From: Mucilaginibacter cryoferens
GTDB lineage: Bacteria; Bacteroidota; Bacteroidia; Sphingobacteriales; Sphingobacteriaceae
Length of the DNA: 64,000 nt
NCBI RefSeq assembly: GCF_014205845.1
Contig: NZ_JACHCR010000001.1
Span: 1-64,000, forward strand
Reading direction: 5' to 3'
The first letter of the stretch is position 1. Every line of letters starts with the position of its first letter. The position numbers and the translations under genes are program-made. This document shows positions 9,613-18,562 of the stretch, piece by piece. The notes below the pieces were generated by a model. It was given only the letters and a program-made list of their open reading frames with translations. It was not told the origin of the DNA and searched no databases.

Positions 9613-9834
9613 TTAATATTCGTCTTCGTTGAAAAAGAAATCATCTTTGGTAGGGTAATCCGGCCAAATTTCTTCAATGTTCTCATACGGCTCACCATCA
9701 TCTTCCAGTGCCTGCAGGTTTTCAATCACCTCCACAGGAGCTCCTGAGCGGATAGCATAATCAATTAATTCATCTTTTGTTGCGGGCCATGGCGCATCTT
9801 CAAGGTGAGATGCTAATTCAAGTGTCCAATACAT
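9613..9834 (-). CDS. DUF2795 domain protein
   Basis: A 73-residue acidic protein (MYWTLELASHLEDAPWPATKDELIDYAIRS...). The pattern of a short helical N-terminus, PWPATKDEL(I)DYA and a conserved acidic tail ending in DEY identifies the DUF2795 family, a small alpha-helical domain of unknown function. It has its own promoter element and terminator, so it looks like a monocistronic, probably well-expressed gene. Confidence 0.85.
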   Translation of the reverse strand: MYWTLELASHLEDAPWPATKDELIDYAIRSGAPVEVIENLQALEDDGEPYENIEEIWPDYPTKDDFFFNEDEY

Positions 9835-9876
9835 GTTTCTCTATATTTTAATTTTATAAGTAAATTTACTTTTTCG

Positions 9877-9884
9877 CAAAAGTA
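9877..9884 (-). promoter_or_regulatory. -7 element of the DUF2795 gene (TACTTTTG)
   Basis: Exact TAnnTTTG on the minus strand, ending 42 bases before the ATG; predicts a leader of about 35 bases. Confidence 0.5.
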
Positions 9885-9925
9885 TAATATTTTCAATTGG
9901 AATATCAATATTTTTTTTCACATTA

Positions 9926-10474
9926 TCAAATACGTGGTACCCATTGATTTTCAGGCACATTGTGTTCATTCCCAATTTTTCTACCTAAAGTGAACAGGTA
10001 ATCGCTCAACCTGTTCAGATAAATATTCACTTTTTCATCCACTATACTTTCTCCGGCCAACTGAACGGTGATCCGTTCGGCCCGCCTGCAAATGCATCGT
10101 GCAATATGGCAAAACGAAATGGTATTACTACCTCCCGGTAAAATAAAATGACGTAACTCCGGCAATTGTTCGTTCATTAAATCCATTTCCTGCTCCAGCA
10201 ATTCCACATCTGTCATATACAAATCTGGTATCACCATTTTCGAGCGTTCGGGATCGGCCGCCAATGAGGAGCCTATTGTAAACAATCTGTCCTGTATCTG
10301 CTTCAATATCTCCTTATCGTGTTCCGCAATGTTCTGATCGCGGATAAGACCAATGTAGGAGTTTAATTCATCAACCGTACCGTAACTTTCAATACGCAGG
10401 TGATATTTAGGCACACGTGTACCGCCTATCAATGATGTTAACCCCTTATCTCCTGTTTTAGTATATATCTTCAT
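9926..10474 (-). CDS. Cob(I)yrinic acid a,c-diamide adenosyltransferase, PduO type
   Basis: Adenosylates cob(I)alamin using ATP to form coenzyme B12. The 182-residue length and motifs are typical of the PduO/MMAB family: N-terminal KIYTKTGDKGLTSLIGG for ATP binding, YGTVDELNSYIG, the RRAER motif near residue 130, and NRLSDYLFTLGR at the C-terminal end. No other cobalamin gene and no B12 riboswitch was recognised nearby, so the gene stands alone. Confidence 0.94.
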   Translation of the reverse strand: MKIYTKTGDKGLTSLIGGTRVPKYHLRIESYGTVDELNSYIGLIRDQNIAEHDKEILKQIQDRLFTIGSSLAADPERSKMVIPDLYMTDVELLEQEMDLMNEQLPELRHFILPGGSNTISFCHIARCICRRAERITVQLAGESIVDEKVNIYLNRLSDYLFTLGRKIGNEHNVPENQWVPRI

Positions 10475-10549
10475 AAATTCTTTTCGTAGCCCCCATCATT
10501 GCTATCCACATACCGCACAGTTGCAACACGTAGCATGTTACAAAGCCCC

Positions 10550-10582
10550 AGATTTACGGAGTTTTTAAAACTTCGTAAATCT
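10550..10582. repeat. Near-perfect 33-bp palindrome upstream of the adenosyltransferase
   Basis: Two 16-base arms match at 15 positions around a single central T. It lies 75 bases upstream of the adenosyltransferase start, within a 338-bp divergent gap (10475-10812) that otherwise holds only AT-rich sequence before the GH19 gene. It could be an operator, a cruciform or a copy of a dispersed repeat; only one copy is in this window. Confidence 0.6.
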
Positions 10583-10812
10583 TTCGCCCGCTTGCCATTC
10601 ACCGCTCAGCGTCTTCGCATTTACAACTCACAATGGTTTGTAAATCAAATTTCACTCAGGTGAATATATTACTTTTACCAGAAACAAGCAGGCTAAACTA
10701 AATATTATATCACCCGTACTTTAGTATAATTATTGCAGATAAAATACTTTTATTAAATGTTAGCATTAAACTTGCATTAATAATATAGTCAAAACTATTT
10801 ATCTATAAAATT

Positions 10813-11826
10813 ATGAGATCGATCATATTATCATCTAAACTAACGTTCATAGCAGCCACTGCATTTACCATATCGTCATTTAGCTGTGGCGGCAACACCA
10901 ATACTAAAAAAACTACCGATTCAACCGCAGCTGCATCAATGCCTAAAGCATCTATCAGCAGTATTTTAACCGAAAAACAATTTAACGATCTTTTTCCGCA
11001 GCGTGATAAATTTTATACTTACGCCGCCTTCATTAAAGCGGCCAATGAATTAGGGCAGGTAAGCGTAAAAATAACCCGCAGAGCAGTTTCGGTTTACCAG
11101 TTTATCCGCACAGATAAAACCACAGGCAAGGCAACCGTTGTACGCCAGGATGCCGATTGGAACGAGGATTGGGCCAAAAAGAAACCCGATAGTACTTTTA
11201 CTGTCGACTACGGCGAATTTTGCACAGCTTTTAGTACCGATATCAATAAAAAAGAACTGGCCGCCTTTTTTGCCCAGATAGCCCACGAAACCCGCCACGG
11301 CATGAACGGCAGCTACACAGATGGATTAATGCTTATCCATGAAGACAATACATCCAACGTATATATATCAGATAGCGACGAGTACCCGGCCGTTAAAGGC
11401 AAAAAATATTATGGTCGTGGCCCTATGCAACTAAGCTATAACGGTAACTACGGTTATGCCTCCAATTGTATTTTTGGCGATCCGAAGATACTGCTCAATA
11501 ACCCCGAATTGGTTGAAACCGACCCGGTGGTTGCCTTTAAAGCGGCCATTTATTTTTGGATGACCCCCGAAACCCATAAACCATCGGCCCATGATGTAAT
11601 GACCGGTAAATGGCAACCCAACGCTGTCGACAAGGCAAACGGCCGTACCACACCAGGCTTCGGGATGACCATCAACATCGTAAACGGTGATATAGAATGC
11701 GGCAAAGGCGATAATTATGGCATGACAGATCGCATTGGCTTTTACCAGTTCTTTTTAAAGAAAATGGGCATCAGCGATCCAAACTGTGCCTGCTCATGTG
11801 CTACAATAAAGCCTTATAAATATTAA
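10813..11826 (+). CDS. Exported GH19-family chitinase/lysozyme-like lipoprotein
   Basis: A glycoside hydrolase family 19 enzyme of 337 residues, predicted to cleave chitin or peptidoglycan-type chains outside the cytoplasm. An N-terminal hydrophobic stretch ends at Cys25 (SFSCGG), suggesting a lipoprotein. Residues 145-330 carry the family signature: AQIAHETRHG with the likely catalytic acid Glu159, then YYGRGPMQLSYNGNYG, and FKAAIYFWMTP. A Cys-containing tail (CACSC) follows. The substrate cannot be decided from sequence. Convergent with the GAF kinase. Confidence 0.9.
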   Translation: MRSIILSSKLTFIAATAFTISSFSCGGNTNTKKTTDSTAAASMPKASISSILTEKQFNDLFPQRDKFYTYAAFIKAANELGQVSVKITRRAVSVYQFIRTDKTTGKATVVRQDADWNEDWAKKKPDSTFTVDYGEFCTAFSTDINKKELAAFFAQIAHETRHGMNGSYTDGLMLIHEDNTSNVYISDSDEYPAVKGKKYYGRGPMQLSYNGNYGYASNCIFGDPKILLNNPELVETDPVVAFKAAIYFWMTPETHKPSAHDVMTGKWQPNAVDKANGRTTPGFGMTINIVNGDIECGKGDNYGMTDRIGFYQFFLKKMGISDPNCACSCATIKPYKY

Positions 11827-11850
11827 TTAGGCATTCAACGTTTTTTAGTT

Positions 11851-11887
11851 AAACCAACTTACAAAGTAAAACTTCTTAAGTTGGTTT
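11851..11887. terminator. Hairpin between convergent genes
   Basis: An 11-bp perfect stem (11851-11861 with 11877-11887) between the GH19 gene and the GAF kinase. It lacks a strong T tract on either strand, so a termination role is only likely. Confidence 0.45.
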
Positions 11888-11895
11888 AGTAACAA

Positions 11896-13101
11896 CTACC
11901 TTTTCAGCGTAAAAGTAAACGTAGTAAATTCATCAATAACCGAGTTTACCTTTATGGTACCACCTAAGGCCTCAACAAGCCCTTTTACCGTGCTTAACCC
12001 TACGCCAGAGCCAACTGCATCAAACCTGTCTTTGGTGCCCAGTGTGGTCATGGGTTCAAATATTTTAGCATAGTTTTCGGTCGAGATACCTACGCCGTTA
12101 TCGGTTACATTAAAAGTATAAAACCAGTTGTCGGCATCAAATTCAATCTGTATAATACCTTCTGTTTTATTATTATACCTGATAGCGTTGTTAAGCAGGT
12201 TGCTCATAATCTGCTCAAACGCTATTACAGAAGTGGTTATTTTAATTGGCCGTGATGCTATTTCGATGGTAAAAGATGGCGGAACACTAACCAGTTTAAG
12301 TACCTCATCAAGCAGGTGCAGCACTTCTGCTTCTTCCCTGTCTTGCATCAGTACCTTGGCCGATTTGGAGTAATCCAACATTTTCTCCAGCAACGAGATT
12401 AGCTTGTGCGATGAGTTATTGATAATATCCAAAAACTTATTGCCTTTATCATCCAGCTTATCTTTAAACCTATCTTTTAACACCTTACTGGTAAGTAAAA
12501 TATTGGTAAGCGGATTACGGATATCGTGCGCCGCCATCACGGCAAATTTTTCGAGATATTGATTAGATTGCTCCAGCGCCTTTTTCGCAGCGTCAAGTTC
12601 GGCCACTTTTTTTCTTAACTCGAGCTGGGCCACTACCTGGTTGGCCAGGGCTTTTAACGTTTTTAATTGCCTGGCATCCAGTTGTTCGCGTGGGGTATGG
12701 TCTATAACGCATAAAGTACCTAAAGCATGCCCATCCGGATTAACCAACGGTACTCCGGTATAAAATATCACCTTCGAATCACCTGTTACCAGCGGATTAT
12801 CTGTAAAACGTACATCACTATTGGCATCTTGTACTACCATCACCTCATTTGGCTGTAAAATAGCATGGGCGCAAAAAGCAAAATCTTTATGTGTTTCGGT
12901 GGATGCAACACCATGAGCCGATTTAAACCATTGCCTGTCGTTATCAATTAAGCTCACCAATGATATGGGTGTCTGGCAAATTTCTGACGCGATAAGGGTT
13001 ATTTCATCAAATCCCTGTTCGGGTATGGTATCCAAAATTTGGTAGGAATTTAACGCCGCAAGGCGTTCGCTTTCATTTTCTGGTATAGGAGGTTTTAACA
13101 T
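11896..13101 (-). CDS. GAF-domain sensor histidine kinase
   Basis: A 401-residue soluble histidine kinase with no transmembrane segment. Residues 1-160 form a GAF sensor beginning with the characteristic PENESERLAALNSYQILDT. A short coiled linker precedes the HisKA helix MAAHDIRNPLTN with phospho-acceptor His192. The ATPase domain has NLLNNAIRY, VTDNGVGIS and GSGVGLSTVKGL. No receiver domain and no adjacent response regulator, so it is an orphan kinase; the ligand of the GAF domain is unknown. Confidence 0.93.
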   Translation of the reverse strand: MLKPPIPENESERLAALNSYQILDTIPEQGFDEITLIASEICQTPISLVSLIDNDRQWFKSAHGVASTETHKDFAFCAHAILQPNEVMVVQDANSDVRFTDNPLVTGDSKVIFYTGVPLVNPDGHALGTLCVIDHTPREQLDARQLKTLKALANQVVAQLELRKKVAELDAAKKALEQSNQYLEKFAVMAAHDIRNPLTNILLTSKVLKDRFKDKLDDKGNKFLDIINNSSHKLISLLEKMLDYSKSAKVLMQDREEAEVLHLLDEVLKLVSVPPSFTIEIASRPIKITTSVIAFEQIMSNLLNNAIRYNNKTEGIIQIEFDADNWFYTFNVTDNGVGISTENYAKIFEPMTTLGTKDRFDAVGSGVGLSTVKGLVEALGGTIKVNSVIDEFTTFTFTLKR

Positions 13102-13277
13102 TAAAGTTTATTGATAACAAAACAACATCCAAGTTAAAAAAATGTTATCGTAATTAACGTGGTTCTGCATTATTTATATTACAACCTCAGATCAGTTTTA
13201 GTTTTTAATCTGCAGTTAGAGTTGTAAGTTTAAATAAATAGATTTCTTGATGAATTTACTGTAGATAATTACCTTTC

Positions 13278-14315
13278 ATGCCATTAATATTTCTAATCAT
13301 AACAGCCTTTGGTTTTACCGCTTTTACATCAGGCAAACCGGATACCATCAAAACCGTCAAACACATTCCTGATCGCCCTGCTTCTATTGGTATTATAGGC
13401 GATACTGCTAATGTAACCACACCGGTTGAAGGAGGGATAGCCATGATAGGCGGCGGCAAAGATGTTGATGCGGCATTTAAATGGATGATAAACCGCAGTG
13501 GAGGCGGCGATGTGGTAGTGATCCGCGCATCGGGTACAGATGCTTATGATCCATACATTTATGGGCTGGGCAAAGTAAACTCGGTAGAAACCCTACTCAT
13601 CAACTCCCGTGAGCTGGCCAATAACGATACGGTAGCCTACATTATTCGCAATGCCGAAATGCTGTTTATTGCAGGTGGAGATCAATCCAACTACATCAAA
13701 TTTTGGAAAGATACCAAAACCCTTGATGCCATTAACTACCTGCTAAACATAAAACATGCCCCGGTTGGCGGCACCAGTGCAGGCTGCGCCATATTAAGCG
13801 GCTTTTATTATAGCGGCGAAGACGGCAGCATTACAGCCGATGAAGCATTGGCCGATCCGTACAACAACCTGGTTAAAGTTTATAACAATGATTTTTTGCA
13901 TGCCCCCTACCTGCAATCGGTAATTACAGATCAGCACTACTTAACCCGTAAACGCCAGGGCCGGCATGTGGCCTTTTTAAGCCGGATAATTAACAGTTGG
14001 AATATTTTTGCCAAAGGCATAGCCGCCGATGAGCGCACTGCCGTTTGTATGGACCAACATGGCCAGGCAACTGTAATTGGCACCAGCAAGGCCTATTTTT
14101 TAATTACCAACCGCAGTAAAGCTCCCGAAGTTTGCCAACCCGGCAAACCCTTAAACTGGAACCGACAGCACCAGGCCATAAAAGTTTACGAAATACAAGG
14201 CACTCCCCAAGGCAACGGTAGCTTTGACATAGCGGGTTTTGATTTAAAAAAAGCAACCGGGGGTAAATGGCTTTGGTGGTGGGTTGAGGATGGGGTATTG
14301 AAGCAGGGGGAATAA
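13278..14315 (+). CDS. Exported cyanophycinase (peptidase family S51)
   Basis: Cyanophycinase hydrolyses the Asp-Arg polymer cyanophycin to beta-Asp-Arg dipeptides. The 345-residue protein begins with a signal-peptide-like stretch (MPLIFLIITAFGFTAFTSG), so it is probably exported. Family motifs are AMIGGGKDVD, the GGDQSNY motif near residue 135, and GGTSAGCAILSG with the catalytic Ser167. No cyanophycin synthetase was seen, which fits scavenging of polymer made by others. A different substrate within the S51 family cannot be excluded. Confidence 0.88.
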   Translation: MPLIFLIITAFGFTAFTSGKPDTIKTVKHIPDRPASIGIIGDTANVTTPVEGGIAMIGGGKDVDAAFKWMINRSGGGDVVVIRASGTDAYDPYIYGLGKVNSVETLLINSRELANNDTVAYIIRNAEMLFIAGGDQSNYIKFWKDTKTLDAINYLLNIKHAPVGGTSAGCAILSGFYYSGEDGSITADEALADPYNNLVKVYNNDFLHAPYLQSVITDQHYLTRKRQGRHVAFLSRIINSWNIFAKGIAADERTAVCMDQHGQATVIGTSKAYFLITNRSKAPEVCQPGKPLNWNRQHQAIKVYEIQGTPQGNGSFDIAGFDLKKATGGKWLWWWVEDGVLKQGE

Positions 14316-14365
14316 ATTTCAGATATGCGAGTTATAGATGTGCAAATATGCAAATTTCAAATGTG

Positions 14366-14395
14366 CAGATTATGAGCGCGATGACATAATTAATG
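14366..14395 (+). repeat. 30-bp direct repeat, left copy
   Basis: Identical over 30 bases to 14571-14600. Together they bracket the nested inverted-repeat element 14401-14532. The similarity extends imperfectly about 40 bases to the left of each copy, into AGATGTGCAAAT-type sequence. Confidence 0.9.
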
Positions 14396-14400
14396 GCACA

Positions 14401-14532
14401 ACTCCCGCGAGCTTGTAGCTCGTGGGTAAATATGGTTGCAGCTTTCAGCTGCCCCTATATTGTTATTGTACTTAAGCTGAAAGCTTACTCCTGATTTACC
14501 CACGAGTTACGCTACGCTAACCTCGCGGGAGT
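14401..14532. repeat. Triple nested inverted-repeat element
   Basis: Three inverted repeats lie inside one another: ACTCCCGCGAG (14401-14411 with 14522-14532), CTCGTGGGTAAAT (14419-14431 with 14494-14506) and GCTTTCAGCT (14441-14450 with 14475-14484). All three are perfect. A related partial copy is at 29141-29216. No reading frame of note. Confidence 0.85.
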
Positions 14533-14570
14533 TTGGTTATAGATGTGCAGATATGCAAATTTCAGATGCT

Positions 14571-14600
14571 CAGATTATGAGCGCGATGACATAATTAATG
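14571..14600 (+). repeat. 30-bp direct repeat, right copy
   Basis: Perfect copy of 14366-14395, abutting the strong hairpin at 14605. Confidence 0.9.
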
Positions 14601-14604
14601 ACTC

Positions 14605-14654
14605 AGAACGCAAAATATCCCGGGAGGCTAACCTCCCGGGATATTTTGCGTTCT
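14605..14654. terminator. 23-bp perfect hairpin between convergent genes
   Basis: Arms 14605-14627 and 14632-14654 pair perfectly around a four-base loop. The stem has a GC core (CCCGGGAGG) and an outer A/T-rich half, so each strand offers a GC stem with a T-rich 3' side. It separates cyanophycinase (+) from yidC (-). Confidence 0.7.
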
Positions 14655-14675
14655 TAAAGTCTTTTGTCCGAAAGT

Positions 14676-14717
14676 CCTTCATCCAAAGGCCCTTCATCCA
14701 AAGGCCCTTCATCCAAA
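14676..14717 (+). repeat. 15-bp tandem repeat, 2.8 copies, beside the yidC stop
   Basis: The unit CCTTCATCCAAAGGC occurs twice in full plus 12 bases of a third, ending 4 bases before the yidC stop codon. On the minus strand it reads as the purine-rich GGATGAAGG wording seen in other intergenic spaces of this window. Confidence 0.85.
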
Positions 14718-14720
14718 AAA

Positions 14721-16553
14721 TTATTTCTTAGTTTGTTGCTGAGCTTTCATCATTTCTTCCATACGAGCCTGGAAGCCTGATTTTTTCTTTTTAGTGTCTT
14801 CTGGTTTCTTTTTATTCTCCTGTATCTGGGCATGGATCTTTTTATCATCAACCATAAACTTAATCAGGTATTGTTGTAAAAAGGTTAGCATGTTGGCCAA
14901 AAAGTAGTAGTAATTTAAACCTGATGGGTAGCTGTTAAGGGTGAAAAGGAAAATAAGCGGTGTAATGTAACCGATATATTTCATTTGGCCCGTTGCACCC
15001 GAGATCTGGTTATTAAAGTAAGTGTAGATCAATGTTGAAATGGTCATCAACAAACACATTAAACTAATGTGATCTACCCCATTTAAAAATGCTATAGGTG
15101 CAAATTTAATTACCGAATCGTAGGTTGATAGGTCATGCATCCACAGAAAGCTTTGTCCGCGCAGTTCAAATAAACTTGGGAAAAACTTAAAGAATGCAAT
15201 TACAATTGGCATCTGTATAACCAATGGTAAACAACCGCCTAATGGATTTACACCGGCCTTTTTATAAAGCTTCAGGTATTCCTGTTGTAAAAGCGTAGGG
15301 TTATCGTCACCAACTTTAGCTTTTATCTCATCCATTTCGGGCTTCAGCACACGCATTTTGGCCATTGAAAGGTATGATTTATAGGTAAGCGGCGATAATA
15401 CCAGCTTAAGCGCAATGGTAAGGATCAAAATTATTAACCCATAGTTCCAGTTAAACTGGTTTAAAAAGTTAAATAAAGGCAATACCGCAAACTGGTTGAT
15501 GTATTTTAACGGACTAAAGCCCAAATAAACCAGTTTTTGAAGGTCGTGTCCCTGACCTTTTAAGGTAGAGTAACGGTTAGGGCTAAAATAAAACTCCATT
15601 GGCACACTGCCATCTGTACCCCGTACCAATGCCAGATCGGCTTTCATTAACTTAACATCGGCCGTATCTATTACATCTGTTGTTACAGACAGGTTTGATT
15701 TGGCGATACCATTTTGAGCAACCAGTGTATTAGAAAAAAAGTGTTGTTTGAAAGATACCCACGACATTTTTTTATCGCTGATCTCTTTTGAATCGTCTTT
15801 ATTTTCATTCAACCAATCAACCGTACCCTCGTTATTGTAATAATACACGGTAGAGTACTGGCGCTCCTGTTTCATATCCTTTTCCTGTTTGTGCAGGCTG
15901 GCTACCCAGTTAAGGTTAAGGTTGCTGCTGTTGGCCATAACACCATCAAGCCCTGTTGGCTTAATGGTTAGACCCAGTTTAAAGCCAGTACCTTTTAAGC
16001 TGTATATATAATCGATATACTGGGTTGGGCTATAGCTTAAACGCAGGGTGATTGAAGCCGAATCTTTTTCGGCAACTTTAAGGTCGGTTCCGCTTGGTGT
16101 AAAATAATACTCATCGGTATTGATATTTTTTGCGCCAACGTTAAAGTTTAAACCAAAATGATCTTTCTCGCCGCTAAAAAGTATAAGCGGTTTTTTATCA
16201 AAAGTTTTATAATTCTTTAACTCAACCAAAGCTACTTTACCACCTTTTGTACTTAGCTTAACAACCAGTTCCTGGTTCTCAATGGTGATCAGTTTTTCGC
16301 TGCCTACAGAGGCTGCACCAAACGGACTTTTTAACGTGGCCGAATCGGCTACCGTTTTAACTATCGCTTTGGTTGTATCAAACTTAGCTGCTACCGGGGT
16401 ATTTGTTTTATTAAACAGTCCTTTTTTTAAAGAATCCTGATGTTGTACAAGGCGTTCTTTTTTTAATTCGGCATCGCTCGGCTTTAAAAAATAAATAGAG
16501 CCGGCTATGATAGCCATAATCAGGAATAATCCTGTGAAAGTATTTTTATCCAT
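14721..16553 (-). CDS. yidC: Membrane protein insertase YidC
   Basis: Inserts and folds inner-membrane proteins, with or without SecYEG. The 610-residue form has an N-terminal transmembrane anchor (4-22), a large periplasmic beta domain (about 40-350), and a C-terminal group of transmembrane helices. PLTYKSYLSMAKMRVLKPEM and GGCLPLVIQMPIVIAFF mark the conserved core. The tail is lysine-rich (KKKSGFQAR...QQQTKK), as in ribosome-binding tails. It starts 21 bases after pyrG ends, so the two are likely one operon. Confidence 0.96.
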   Translation of the reverse strand: MDKNTFTGLFLIMAIIAGSIYFLKPSDAELKKERLVQHQDSLKKGLFNKTNTPVAAKFDTTKAIVKTVADSATLKSPFGAASVGSEKLITIENQELVVKLSTKGGKVALVELKNYKTFDKKPLILFSGEKDHFGLNFNVGAKNINTDEYYFTPSGTDLKVAEKDSASITLRLSYSPTQYIDYIYSLKGTGFKLGLTIKPTGLDGVMANSSNLNLNWVASLHKQEKDMKQERQYSTVYYYNNEGTVDWLNENKDDSKEISDKKMSWVSFKQHFFSNTLVAQNGIAKSNLSVTTDVIDTADVKLMKADLALVRGTDGSVPMEFYFSPNRYSTLKGQGHDLQKLVYLGFSPLKYINQFAVLPLFNFLNQFNWNYGLIILILTIALKLVLSPLTYKSYLSMAKMRVLKPEMDEIKAKVGDDNPTLLQQEYLKLYKKAGVNPLGGCLPLVIQMPIVIAFFKFFPSLFELRGQSFLWMHDLSTYDSVIKFAPIAFLNGVDHISLMCLLMTISTLIYTYFNNQISGATGQMKYIGYITPLIFLFTLNSYPSGLNYYYFLANMLTFLQQYLIKFMVDDKKIHAQIQENKKKPEDTKKKKSGFQARMEEMMKAQQQTKK

Positions 16554-16574
16554 TATATTGTATCGTACAATTAC

Positions 16575-18185
16575 TTATTTCTTACGGGCATAAGCCAGTG
16601 AAGCGGCGACAAAGTTAATAAAAAGTGGGTGTGGATTTGCAACTGTTGATTTTAATTCGGGATGAAATTGCGAGCCAACAAAAAACGGGTGATTTTTTAA
16701 CTCTACAATCTCAACAAGGCCATTCTCCGGATTAATACCAGATGGCAGCATGCCGGCAGTTTCATACTGCTTAAGATACTCGTTATTAAACTCATAACGA
16801 TGGCGGTGCCTTTCGGAGATGCTTGTTTTACCGTATATAGTTGCTGCTTTACTACCCTTTTTCAATTCACAGGCATAAGCACCAAGGCGCATGGTGCCAC
16901 CTTTGTTGGTGATGGTTTTCTGATCTTCCATCATACCAATAACCGGATGAGCAGTTTCAGGATTCATTTCGGTACTGTTGGCATTTTCTAACCCTAAAAC
17001 ATTACGGCCAAACTCAACAACAGCACATTGCATACCTAAACAAATACCAAAAAACGGGATGTTATTTTCGCGTACATAACGAATTGCCTGGATCTTTCCT
17101 TCAAAACCCCGTTCGCCAAAGCCCGGTGCTACAAGCACACCGTGCATGCCCTTCAGCTTGTCAATAGCGTTTTCGGGGGTTAAGCTTTCTGATGGAATAT
17201 ATTCTACTCTTACTTTACACTCTTTGGCGGCACCGGCATGTATAAATGCCTCGGTAATTGATTTATAAGCATCAGGCAACTCCACGTATTTACCAACCAG
17301 GGCAATGCGAACATCGGCAGTTGGGTTTTTTAAACGGCCCAAAAAGTCTTTCCAATTATCTAAAACCGGCTCGGTTTTGTGTGGTAATTTAAGTTTGGTT
17401 AATACGGTTTTATCTAATTGCTCTTTCAGCATCAGCAAAGGCACATCATAAATGGTTGATGCATCTATCGACTCGATAACCGCGTTAATATTTACGTTAC
17501 AGAAAAGGGCAATTTTTTTACGGATATCGGCATTTAAATGATGTTCGGTACGGCAAACCAAAATATCGGGCTGAATACCATACTCCAATAACATTTTTAC
17601 CGAGTGCTGGGTTGGTTTTGTTTTTAACTCACCTGCTGCTGCTAGAAAAGGAACCAGGGTAAGGTGAATAACTAAAGAGTTACCAGAACCTATCTCCCAC
17701 CTAAACTGACGTACGGCCTCAATATATGGCAGCGATTCGATATCGCCAACAGTACCACCTAACTCGGTGATCACAATATCGTAATCTCCACTTTCGCCCA
17801 GGATGCGGAAGTTGCGTTTAATCTCATCAGTAATGTGTGGTACTACCTGTACAGTTTTACCTAAAAAAGCACCTTCGCGCTCTTTATTGATCACATTTTG
17901 ATAAATACGACCGGTTGTAATGTTATTGGCCTTTGATGTGGGGGTATTTAAAAAGCGTTCGTAGTGACCAAGATCCAGGTCTGTTTCGGCACCATCCTCG
18001 GTTACATAGCATTCGCCATGCTCGTATGGGTTTAATGTTCCCGGATCGATATTTATATAGGGATCAAACTTTTGGATTGTGACACGGTAACCGCGCGATT
18101 GAAGTAGTTTGGCTAATGAAGCGGAGATAATACCTTTCCCTAACGACGAGGTAACGCCACCCGTAACAAAAATATATTTAGTCAT
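16575..18185 (-). CDS. pyrG: CTP synthase
   Basis: Aminates UTP to CTP with glutamine and ATP. The 536-residue protein has the N-terminal amidoligase domain ([19 protein letters not shown] with the P-loop, [18 protein letters not shown]) and a C-terminal class I glutaminase. The nucleophile Cys lies in FGICLGMQ and the His-Glu pair in SQFHPELKS. Length and motifs are normal. First gene of a probable pyrG-yidC operon, with a promoter element about 60 bases upstream. Confidence 0.97.
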   Translation of the reverse strand: MTKYIFVTGGVTSSLGKGIISASLAKLLQSRGYRVTIQKFDPYINIDPGTLNPYEHGECYVTEDGAETDLDLGHYERFLNTPTSKANNITTGRIYQNVINKEREGAFLGKTVQVVPHITDEIKRNFRILGESGDYDIVITELGGTVGDIESLPYIEAVRQFRWEIGSGNSLVIHLTLVPFLAAAGELKTKPTQHSVKMLLEYGIQPDILVCRTEHHLNADIRKKIALFCNVNINAVIESIDASTIYDVPLLMLKEQLDKTVLTKLKLPHKTEPVLDNWKDFLGRLKNPTADVRIALVGKYVELPDAYKSITEAFIHAGAAKECKVRVEYIPSESLTPENAIDKLKGMHGVLVAPGFGERGFEGKIQAIRYVRENNIPFFGICLGMQCAVVEFGRNVLGLENANSTEMNPETAHPVIGMMEDQKTITNKGGTMRLGAYACELKKGSKAATIYGKTSISERHRHRYEFNNEYLKQYETAGMLPSGINPENGLVEIVELKNHPFFVGSQFHPELKSTVANPHPLFINFVAASLAYARKK

Positions 18186-18244
18186 GATTTTTTTGAAAAA
18201 TGGCTGCGGTTTTAGGCCGAAACCAAATGTTTGTGTACGGGATA

Positions 18245-18252
18245 CAAAAGTA
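18245..18252 (-). promoter_or_regulatory. -7 element of the pyrG-yidC operon (TACTTTTG)
   Basis: Exact TAnnTTTG on the minus strand, about 60 bases before the pyrG ATG. The rest of the 377-bp divergent gap (18186-18562) is AT-rich; no clear promoter for the rightward gene and no repeat was recognised. Confidence 0.5.
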
Positions 18253-18562
18253 AGAAAATTTTCAGGCTTTGCCTTACTTGTTTATAAAAAACGGCCAGAT
18301 AAAAACATTTTATCAACCGTTAATTTTACAACAAAAATAAAATGAAACAATTACAATTTAAAAACGAAAAGAAATACCAAAGGCATTACACGCTCTTTTT
18401 GTGCTTTAACAAAACTTTGCAGAGCTACGTTTAACCACTAAAAATCAATAAGTTAAAATCTGTTAAAAGATGTTAAGGGTTTGTTAAAGCACATGGTAGT
18501 TTGGCAACTAACATCGAAATTGTACCCCATTAACGTATGATAAAACTTTTACAACCTTATTT

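Noticed and set aside
9926..10812. Cobalamin riboswitch upstream of the adenosyltransferase
   Set aside because: No B12-box-like sequence was recognised; only a simple palindrome is present.
14543..14731. Open frame with RPFIQRPFIQ repeats
   Set aside because: Built from the 15-bp tandem repeat and hairpin between convergent genes; no start signal or homologue-like features.
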